A stretch of DNA of 49,591 nt from Streptomyces milbemycinicus. GTDB lineage: Bacteria; Actinomycetota; Actinomycetes; Streptomycetales; Streptomycetaceae. The notes beneath the pieces were generated by a model that was not told the DNA's origin, did not search any database, and saw nothing but the letters and a program-made list of their open reading frames with translations. The translations under genes were made by a program, and so were the position numbers. Positions 43,996 to 49,591 of this stretch are shown here, one piece after another. The stretch is from NCBI RefSeq assembly GCF_002154605.1, contig NZ_MUNE01000070.1, positions 1 to 49,591 on the forward strand, read 5' to 3'. The stretch's first letter is position 1, and each line of letters starts with the position of its first letter.

Positions 43996-44454
43996 GTGCG
44001 CGCAAAGATCACGTATTTCGTCCTCGCGGCCGTCCTGGTCGTGTACTTCGTCCTGGTCGGCAGCCGGGGCGTGCTGCTCATCGAGCAGGGCACGCCGCTG
44101 ACCGTGGCCTTCGGCGTGGCCGTGCTGGTGCTGCCGTTCATCGGCGCGTGGTTCCTGTGGAAGACGACCGTATTCGCGCGCAGCGCGAACCGGCTCGCCC
44201 GCGAGCTGGAGGCCGAGGGCGGCCTCCCGGTCGACGAGTTGGTGCGGACGCCCGGCGGGCGGATCGACCGGGACTCCGCGGACGCGGTCTTCGCCAAGCG
44301 GCGGGCCGAGACGGAGGAGTCGCCGGACGACTGGCGCTCCTGGTTCCGGCTGGCCGTCGCTTACTACGACGCGCGTGACACGGTGCGCGCCCGCAGGGCG
44401 ATGCAGCGCGCCATCGCCCTGCACGACGGCCGGCCGGTACGGGCTCAGAGCTGA
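43996..44454 (+). CDS. Conserved membrane protein with TPR-like C-terminus
   Basis: 152 residues from GTG 43996, 9 bases after dapB. Two membrane helices (about 6-22 and 35-55) precede a soluble C-terminal part. The end (DDWRSWFRLAVAYYDARDTVRARRAMQRAIAL) reads like a single tetratricopeptide repeat. Function unknown. Linkage to dapB suggests one operon. Confidence 0.85.
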   Translation: MRAKITYFVLAAVLVVYFVLVGSRGVLLIEQGTPLTVAFGVAVLVLPFIGAWFLWKTTVFARSANRLARELEAEGGLPVDELVRTPGGRIDRDSADAVFAKRRAETEESPDDWRSWFRLAVAYYDARDTVRARRAMQRAIALHDGRPVRAQS

Positions 44455-44522
44455 CCTCGGGCCCAGTGCTGACCTCGGGCCCAGCGCTGACCCCGGGCCA
44501 AAAGGCTGATCCCGGGCTCAGG
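44450..44522 (+). repeat. Four imperfect 18-base tandem repeats
   Basis: Units GCTGACCTCGGGCCCAGT (44450-44467), GCTGACCTCGGGCCCAGC (44468-44485), a 19-base variant (44486-44504) and GCTGATCCCGGGCTCAGG (44505-44522). The array starts in the last codons of the membrane protein gene and runs into the terminator, whose left arm lies in the last unit. Confidence 0.8.
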
Positions 44523-44534
44523 GAGCCCGGGATC
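44508..44534. terminator. Bidirectional terminator between convergent genes
   Basis: GATCCCGGGCTC (44508-44519) and its perfect complement (44523-44534) around a 3-base loop. It lies between convergent genes ending at 44454 and 44570, so it can serve both strands. Confidence 0.75.
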
Positions 44535-44569
44535 GAGCCGGGATCGTCAGACGGCTCGGGCTCGGGGCC

Positions 44570-45124
44570 TCAGCGGTACCGGGCCGCCCGGTCCTCGATC
44601 GCGTCGGCCGCCATGACGAAGGCCTCGGGGCGGCCGAGGAAGTCGGCGCCGTGGTCGGTGAAGGCCACCCGCGGGGCCCCGCCCTCCGCCAGCTCGATGA
44701 GCACCGCCTGTCCCTGGACACTGCGCGGCAGCCCCAGCCACCGCACCGGCTGCTGGGCGGTGTGTATCGCCGCGACCTGAGACCAGCGCACCGTGGTGGC
44801 GGAGAACAGGCCCGTCAGCCGCAGCCCCTTCTCGTCGATCCACACCCCCGCACGCACCAGCCGGACGGCGCACAGGATCACCAGCGCGGCGCCCCCGACG
44901 CAGATGCCGGCGGCGGGCACCGATCCCGCGAGGGCGATGATCATCGCGGAGAAGAGCACATACGAGGCGAGCAGCAACAGAAGCGCGCCTCCGCCGATCC
45001 TCCAGGGACCCGGCCGGTAAGGGCGGCGCCGGCGGCTCGGGTCCTCGTACGGCAACGAGGCGTCTCCGGCCGCCGGTCCGTCTTCGTCAAGGGCGCGGTC
45101 CGCTGTCAGGAAGGGCAGGGGCAC
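44570..45124 (-). CDS. PH-domain membrane protein
   Basis: 184 residues from GTG 45124. An acidic N-terminus and RRRR cluster precede two membrane helices (about 43-64 and 69-90). A compact C-terminal domain follows (VWIDEKGLRLTGLF; TVRWSQVAAIHTAQQ; VAFTDHGADF) that matches bacterial PH (bPH) domains. These are typically small actinobacterial membrane proteins of unknown function. It is convergent with the dapB operon. Confidence 0.82.
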   Translation of the reverse strand: MPLPFLTADRALDEDGPAAGDASLPYEDPSRRRRPYRPGPWRIGGGALLLLLASYVLFSAMIIALAGSVPAAGICVGGAALVILCAVRLVRAGVWIDEKGLRLTGLFSATTVRWSQVAAIHTAQQPVRWLGLPRSVQGQAVLIELAEGGAPRVAFTDHGADFLGRPEAFVMAADAIEDRAARYR

Positions 45125-45187
45125 GGAAGGTCCTCACTCACACACACGTCCGGATGGGCCTGTGCTGGCTGAGGCTATCCCAGGGGC

Positions 45188-45430
45188 TCAGCGCCCGTCC
45201 GACGCCTCCGACTGCTGCACCTGGTGAGTGGTCCGCGGCCCGCTCTCGAGCGCGGGCAACCCGAACATCAGCGAGCCCACGAACCCGGCGATGATCGTCA
45301 GAGTGATGAGCGTGCGGCCCGCTATCTGCGACCGGGTGGCCCGAGGCCGGGGCGGCGGGGTGACATTACTGCGGAACTGGTCGGCTTCGGCGACGAAGGC
45401 GAAGGGGACGGGCTCGGGCCGGCGGGACAT
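45188..45430 (-). CDS. Small single-pass membrane protein
   Basis: 80 residues from ATG 45430 with GGAGAG upstream. The N-terminus is cytoplasmic (EPVPFAFVAEADQFRSNVTP) with a Pro/Arg-rich stretch. One membrane helix spans about 40-60 (LITLTIIAGFVGSLMFGL), followed by a short Ser/Gln tail. It is divergent from thyX. No named family recognised. Confidence 0.8.
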   Translation of the reverse strand: MSRRPEPVPFAFVAEADQFRSNVTPPPRPRATRSQIAGRTLITLTIIAGFVGSLMFGLPALESGPRTTHQVQQSEASDGR

Positions 45431-45617
45431 ACGGGGGCTCTCCTTGGAACCTCGAACGTGGGTACTTCAGTAGGTAGGACGCGTGAACGAGTGACGAGGT
45501 GCCCTTTTTCAACGACTTCCTTCGGCATTTTCAGCGTTACGACCGGTCGGAGGCGATGTCGGTGCCGCCCCGTAAGCTGGGCGCGCCCTGAGCGATGAAC
45601 CATGGAAGGACCCGCAG

Positions 45618-46358
45618 GTGACCGATATCCCCGCCGAGAGTGAGAAGGCCAGCTTCCGCAGCGATGTGACCGTCGAGCTGGTCAAGCACAGCGCGGCCGA
45701 CTCCGATGTGCTGTGGGCCGCCCGGGTGTCCACCGCCGGCGAGCAGTCCCTGGAGGAGCTCACCAAGGACCCCGAGCGCTCCAAGGGGCTGATCAACTTC
45801 CTGATGCGGGACCGGCACGGCAGCCCCTTCGAGCACAACTCGATGACCTTCTTCATCAACGCCCCGATCTTCGTCTTCCGCGAGTTCATGCGGCACCGCG
45901 TGGGCTGGTCGTACAACGAGGAGTCCGGCCGCTACCGCGAGCTCCAGCCGGTCTTCTACGTCCCCGGAGAGTCCCGCAAGCTGATCCAGCAGGGCCGCCC
46001 GGGCAAGTACGAGTTCGTGGAGGGCACAGCGGCGCAGTACGAGCTGACCGGCCGCGTGATGGAGGACGCCTACCGCCATGCGTACGAGGCGTACCAGGAG
46101 ATGCTGGCCGCCGGCGTCGCCCGGGAGGTGGCCCGCTCCGTCCTGCCCGTCGGCCTGTTCTCCTCCATGTACGCGACGTGCAACGCGCGGTCGCTGATGC
46201 ACTTCCTCGGTCTGCGCACCCAGCACGAGCAGGCCGCCGTGCCGTCCTTCCCGCAGCGGGAGATCGAGATGGTCGGCGAGAAGATGGAGGCGATCTGGGC
46301 CGAGCTGATGCCGCTCACCTACGCCGCCTTCAACGCCAACGGGCGCGTCGCCCCGTAG
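45618..46358 (+). CDS. thyX: Flavin-dependent thymidylate synthase
   Basis: 246 residues from GTG 45618, with GGAAGGA upstream. The ThyX motif is present as RHRVGWSYNEESGRY (92-106), with EHNSMTF (72-78) and RSLMHFLGLR before the end. The spacing between RHR and the following serine is 8, one more than the usual RHRx7S. ThyX makes dTMP from dUMP with FAD and NADPH, independently of ThyA. Its placement before dapA matches the conserved actinobacterial order. Confidence 0.96.
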   Translation: MTDIPAESEKASFRSDVTVELVKHSAADSDVLWAARVSTAGEQSLEELTKDPERSKGLINFLMRDRHGSPFEHNSMTFFINAPIFVFREFMRHRVGWSYNEESGRYRELQPVFYVPGESRKLIQQGRPGKYEFVEGTAAQYELTGRVMEDAYRHAYEAYQEMLAAGVAREVARSVLPVGLFSSMYATCNARSLMHFLGLRTQHEQAAVPSFPQREIEMVGEKMEAIWAELMPLTYAAFNANGRVAP

Positions 46359-46374
46359 CGCTGCCCGCACCGCG

Positions 46375-46427
46375 GCGCATGGCGGTCCTCGGACACTCCC
46401 CGGACACTCCCCGGACGGGCCATGCGC
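46375..46427 (+). terminator. Possible thyX terminator
   Basis: GCGCATGGC (46375-46383) pairs with GCCATGCGC (46419-46427). The loop contains direct repeats of GGACACTCCCC. It begins 17 bases past the thyX stop. The long loop lowers confidence. Confidence 0.45.
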
Positions 46428-46441
46428 GAGAGGTGTCCGTA

Positions 46442-46471
46442 TTGCGGCGTTTCGTGAAGTTCATCTAGGCT
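46442..46471 (+). promoter_or_regulatory. Candidate dapA promoter
   Basis: TTGCGG (46442-46447), 18 bases, TAGGCT (46466-46471), a fair match to the vegetative consensus. Downstream, CGGCACTG/CAGTGCCG can form a leader hairpin at about 46486-46519. Confidence 0.45.
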
Positions 46472-46591
46472 GAACAAACGGATCCGGCACTGTCTGAACC
46501 CCCGAGCAGGCAGTGCCGGGTCCCATGGCCGCCGTCCCGGTCGCCGCCCCGAGGGAGCACCGTGAGGCGTGCTACGAGTAGCGTGGGACCC

Positions 46592-47491
46592 ATGGCACCG
46601 ACATCCACATCGCAGACCCCTTTCGGGCGCATGCTGACCGCCATGGTCACGCCATTCACCGCTGATGGCGCGCTCGACCTCGACGGCGCTCAGCGACTCG
46701 CCGCCCATCTGGTCGACGCCGGCAATGACGGTCTGGTGGTCAACGGCACCACCGGCGAGTCCCCGACCACCAGCGATGCGGAGAAAGCCCAGCTTGTACG
46801 GGCCGTGGTAGAGGCGGTCGGTGACCGTGCCCATGTCGTGGCCGGAGCGAGCACCAATGACACCCGGCACAGCCTCGAGCTCGCCCGGGCCGCCGAGCAG
46901 GCCGGTGCCCATGGTCTGCTGGCCGTCACGCCGTATTACAGCAAGCCCCCTCAGGAAGGCCTCTTCCGGCACTTCACCGCCATCGCCGACGCCACCGAGC
47001 TGCCGGTCATGCTCTATGACATCCCCGGCCGCAGCGGCGTACCGATCAGCACCGAGACCATCGTCCGGCTCGCCGAGCACCCGCGCATCGTCGCGAACAA
47101 GGACGCCAAGGGCGACCTCGGCCGCGCCAGCTGGGCCATCGCCCGCTCGCGCCTGGCCTGGTACTCCGGCGACGACATGCTGAACCTGCCGCTGCTGTCC
47201 GTCGGTGCCGTCGGATTTGTCTCGGTGGTCGGCCACCTCGTCACGCCCGAGCTCCGCGCGTTGCTCGAAGCCCATCTCTCGGGCGATGTCGCGAAGGCAA
47301 CCGAGATCCACCAGAAGCTCCTCCCGGTCTTCACCGGGATGTTCCGCACCCAGGGCGTCATCACGACGAAGGCCGCGCTCGCCCTTCAGGGCCTGCCGGC
47401 CGGGCCGCTGCGCCTGCCGCTCGTCGAGCTCAGCGCCGAGGAAACGGGGCAGCTCAAGCGCGATCTGGCCGCTGGCGGGGTACAGCTGTAA
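46592..47491 (+). CDS. dapA: 4-hydroxy-tetrahydrodipicolinate synthase
   Basis: 299 residues from ATG 46592 (MAPTSTSQTPFGRMLTAMVTPF). GTG 46562 has a better ribosome site (GAGGGA) and would add 10 residues, so the start is not settled. Active-site features: GTTGE (52-56), Y142 in YDIPGRSG, and Schiff-base K170 in VANKDAKG. It condenses pyruvate with aspartate semialdehyde, the first committed step to DAP and lysine. The rnj gene follows after a hairpin. Confidence 0.96.
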   Translation: MAPTSTSQTPFGRMLTAMVTPFTADGALDLDGAQRLAAHLVDAGNDGLVVNGTTGESPTTSDAEKAQLVRAVVEAVGDRAHVVAGASTNDTRHSLELARAAEQAGAHGLLAVTPYYSKPPQEGLFRHFTAIADATELPVMLYDIPGRSGVPISTETIVRLAEHPRIVANKDAKGDLGRASWAIARSRLAWYSGDDMLNLPLLSVGAVGFVSVVGHLVTPELRALLEAHLSGDVAKATEIHQKLLPVFTGMFRTQGVITTKAALALQGLPAGPLRLPLVELSAEETGQLKRDLAAGGVQL

Positions 47492-47560
47492 CTAGTGGCG
47501 ATTTTCGCAACTTCGTACTTCACAACTTCATACAGACACATCAAGCAAGTGCACGAATGT

Positions 47561-47601
47561 CACGCGCGCCATGTGCCCCAGGGGGGCACGTGGCGCGCGT
47601 G
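47561..47601 (+). promoter_or_regulatory. Long hairpin in the rnj leader / after dapA
   Basis: An 18-base stem (47561-47578 with 47584-47601) with a single G-T mismatch and a 5-base loop. It lies 70 bases past the dapA stop and ends 15 bases before the rnj start, just ahead of its GAGGAG. It may terminate dapA transcription, or fold in the rnj mRNA leader and influence translation or processing. Confidence 0.6.
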
Positions 47602-47615
47602 GTGAGGAGAGTCTT

Positions 47616-49301
47616 TTGAGCCATCCGCATCCTGAACTTGGTCCTCCGCCGAAGCTCCCCGAGGGGGGACTCCGCGTCATCCCGCTCGGCGGGCTCGGCG
47701 AGATCGGCCGCAACATGACGGTCTTCGAATACGGCGGCCGGCTGCTGATCGTCGACTGCGGAGTGCTCTTCCCCGAGGAGGAGCAGCCCGGAGTCGACCT
47801 GATCCTGCCGGACTTCACGTGCATCCGGGACCGGCTCGACGACATTGACGGCATCGTGCTCACGCACGGCCACGAGGACCACATCGGCGGCGTCCCGTTC
47901 CTGCTCCGCGAGAAGTCGGACATCCCGCTGATCGGCTCCAAGCTGACCCTCGCCCTGATCGAGGCGAAGCTTCAGGAGCACCGCATCCGCCCGTACACGC
48001 TCGAGGTGGAGGAGGGCCAGCGCGAGCGGATCGGCCCCTTCGACTGCGAGTTCGTGGCGGTGAACCACTCCATCCCGGACGCCCTCGCCGTCGCCATCCG
48101 CACCCCGGCCGGCATGGCCGTGCACACCGGCGACTTCAAGATGGACCAGCTGCCGCTCGACGGCCGCCTCACGGACCTGCCCGCGTTCGCGAAGCTCGGC
48201 GAGGAAGGCATCGACCTTCTGCTCTCCGACTCCACGAATGCCGAAGTCCCCGGCTTCGTCCCACCCGAGCGCGATATCTCCGGCGTGCTGCGCCAGGTCT
48301 TCGCCGACGCACAGCGGCGGATCATCGTGGCGAGCTTCGCCAGCCATGTCCACCGCATCCAGCAGATCCTCGACGCGGCCCATGAGTACGGGCGCCGGGT
48401 CGCCTTCGTCGGCCGCTCGATGGTCCGCAACATGGGCATCGCGCGCGACCTCGGCTATCTGCGGGTACCGGCCGGGCTCGTCGTCGATGTGAAGACGCTC
48501 GACGATCTGCCGGACGACGAGATCGTCCTCGTCTGCACCGGCTCCCAGGGCGAGCCGATGGCCGCGCTGTCCAGGATGGCCAACCGCGATCACCAGATCC
48601 GCATCGTCCAGGGCGACACGGTGATCCTGGCGTCCTCGCTCATCCCGGGCAACGAGAACGCGGTCTACCGCGTGATCAACGGGTTGAGCCGCTGGGGTGC
48701 GAACGTGGTCCACAAGGGCAATGCCAAGGTCCATGTCTCCGGGCACGCCTCGGCCGGGGAACTGCTGTACTTCTACAACATCTGCAAGCCCCGGAACCTG
48801 ATGCCGGTGCACGGCGAATGGCGCCACTTGCGCGCCAACGCCGAACTGGGCGCCCTGACCGGCGTACCCAAGAACCGCTGCGTCATCGCCGAGGACGGGG
48901 TAGTGGTCGACATGGTCGACGGCGTCGCGAAGATCGTCGGCAAGGTGCAAGCGGGGTATGTGTACGTCGACGGTCTCTCGGTCGGAGACGTCACGGAGTC
49001 CTCGCTCAAGGACCGCCGCATCCTTGGTGAGGAGGGCATCATCTCGGTCTTCGTGGTCGTCGACAGCACGACCGGCAAGATCGTGGGCGGCCCGCATATC
49101 CAGGCGAGGGGTTCCGGCATCGAGGACGCCGCCTTCTCCGCGGTCATCCCGAAGATCGAGGAATCCCTGGCCAAGTCCGCCTCCGACGGAGTCGCCGAGC
49201 CGCATCAGATCCAGCAACTCGTGCGCCGCTCGGTGGGCAAGTGGGTGTCCGACAGCTACCGTCGGCGCCCGATGATCCTCCCCGTCGTGGTCGAGGTCTG
49301 A
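47616..49301 (+). CDS. rnj: Ribonuclease J
   Basis: 561 residues from TTG 47616, chosen for GAGGAG 7 bases upstream and the family opening SHPHPELGPPPKLPEGGLR; the longer frame to 47571 overlaps the leader hairpin. It is a metallo-beta-lactamase/beta-CASP nuclease with the zinc motif HGHEDH (84-89), VHTGDFK (DGR-type loop), SDSTNAE, and a C-terminal GHASAGELL/PVHGEWRHL pair. RNase J degrades and processes RNA 5' to 3' and internally. In Streptomyces it takes part in rRNA maturation and development, fitting its place before an rRNA leader. Confidence 0.97.
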   Translation: MSHPHPELGPPPKLPEGGLRVIPLGGLGEIGRNMTVFEYGGRLLIVDCGVLFPEEEQPGVDLILPDFTCIRDRLDDIDGIVLTHGHEDHIGGVPFLLREKSDIPLIGSKLTLALIEAKLQEHRIRPYTLEVEEGQRERIGPFDCEFVAVNHSIPDALAVAIRTPAGMAVHTGDFKMDQLPLDGRLTDLPAFAKLGEEGIDLLLSDSTNAEVPGFVPPERDISGVLRQVFADAQRRIIVASFASHVHRIQQILDAAHEYGRRVAFVGRSMVRNMGIARDLGYLRVPAGLVVDVKTLDDLPDDEIVLVCTGSQGEPMAALSRMANRDHQIRIVQGDTVILASSLIPGNENAVYRVINGLSRWGANVVHKGNAKVHVSGHASAGELLYFYNICKPRNLMPVHGEWRHLRANAELGALTGVPKNRCVIAEDGVVVDMVDGVAKIVGKVQAGYVYVDGLSVGDVTESSLKDRRILGEEGIISVFVVVDSTTGKIVGGPHIQARGSGIEDAAFSAVIPKIEESLAKSASDGVAEPHQIQQLVRRSVGKWVSDSYRRRPMILPVVVEV

Positions 49302-49334
49302 CGCAGCCTCAGCACCCGCAAGGCGCCGACTCAC

Positions 49335-49372
49335 GAGCGGGGCTCCCCGATTTGCATCCGGGAGCCCCGCTC
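49335..49372 (+). terminator. rnj terminator
   Basis: GAGCGGGGCTCCC (49335-49347) and its perfect complement (49360-49372), 33 bases after the rnj stop, with a 12-base loop. Confidence 0.8.
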
Positions 49373-49440
49373 CAGTACGTTTACGGCTCCGCCAGAAGGG
49401 AACCCCGAGCACTCAACGTGCGAGGGAGGACCCGGAAGGC

Positions 49441-49591
49441 GGGTGGGAATCCGGCTCAGAGAATTCTGATAAAGTCGGAGACAGCCGAAAGGCAAAGGCC
49501 ACTCCAACGGCCACCAGAAATGAAATTCGGACCGGGAACGGACCGGAAAACGGATCTGGTAAGGTTGGAAACACCGAAGGGAAGCGCCCGG
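49441..49591 (+). promoter_or_regulatory. Leader/promoter region of a 16S-23S-5S rRNA operon
   Basis: The sequence contains TCTGATAAAGTCGGAG, CCGAAAGGC, GATCTGGTAAGGTTGGAAAC and, at the window end, CGAAGGGAAGCGCCCGG. I recognise these as the characteristic repetitive leader that precedes 16S rRNA in Streptomyces. TAAAGT at 49470-49475 fits a -10 box of one of the tandem rrn promoters; I found no matching -35. The 16S gene itself lies beyond the window. Confidence 0.75.

Noticed and set aside
46486..46591. Lysine riboswitch before dapA
   Set aside because: There is only a simple hairpin (CGGCACTG/CAGTGCCG), without the multi-helix core expected of a lysine aptamer.
47541..49412. 623-residue minus-strand ORF opposite rnj
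   Set aside because: Shadow of RNase J, whose motifs are unambiguous.

Overview
The window is high-GC actinobacterial DNA and almost certainly comes from a Streptomyces or close relative. The evidence is GTG/TTG starts, DUF397/XRE/ATPase trios, occasional TTA codons, and a conserved housekeeping block (eccC/eccD - rpsO - pnp - M16 peptidase - dapB - thyX - dapA - rnj - rRNA leader) that I recall as the Streptomyces arrangement. Most of the window (about 0.9-38.6 kb) is one ESX/type VII secretion (T7SS) locus with its cargo.

Layout. 1-3.6 kb: the end of a PQQ-propeller protein, a DUF397 protein (candidate BldB), a Gly/Pro-rich hypothetical and EccE, the last three on the minus strand. 3.7-12.2 kb, plus strand: EccB, mycosin MycP, a fully degenerate pseudokinase, and two receptor-like Ser/Thr kinases with extracytoplasmic propellers and Tat-like motifs at the membrane anchor. 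12.2-13.0 kb holds a decayed transposase relic. 13.0-17.5 kb, plus strand: a helical protein, a WXG protein with a Pro/Gly-rich repeat tail, a second mycosin and an EsxA/EsxB-type WXG100 pair. 17.7-20.4 kb, minus strand: a large WXG-headed protein and its small partner (module 1). 20.7-22.5 kb: a WhiJ-type trio (DUF397, XRE/DUF5753, HATPase). 22.5-23.7 kb: decayed ORFs and a duplicated fragment of the eccC 3' end. 23.7-29.2 kb, minus strand: a tightly overlapping four-gene operon encoding a 1493-residue WXG-headed Rhs polymorphic toxin and a candidate immunity protein with an L7/L12-like helix motif. 29.4-32.9 kb, minus strand: module 2 (small partner, 767-residue WXG-headed protein, membrane-anchored protein), with three TTA codons. 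33.0-38.6 kb: divergent eccC and eccD.

From 38.8 kb the window is housekeeping: ribosomal protein S15, PNPase, an M16 peptidase, lysine/DAP synthesis (dapB, dapA), thymidylate synthase thyX, small membrane proteins and RNase J. It ends in sequence I recognise as the leader of a 16S rRNA operon.

Working model (inference): EccB/C/D/E and MycP form the secretion machine. The kinases sense something outside the membrane through their propellers. The Esx pair, the repeat-tailed WXG protein, the two large WXG-headed proteins and the Rhs toxin are candidate substrates. The duplicated eccC tail/partner-gene junction flanks the Rhs operon plus module 2 as a direct repeat, so this 9-kb cargo block looks inserted or duplicated at the 3' end of eccC. 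Starts were chosen by ribosome binding site and family similarity; no search was run.
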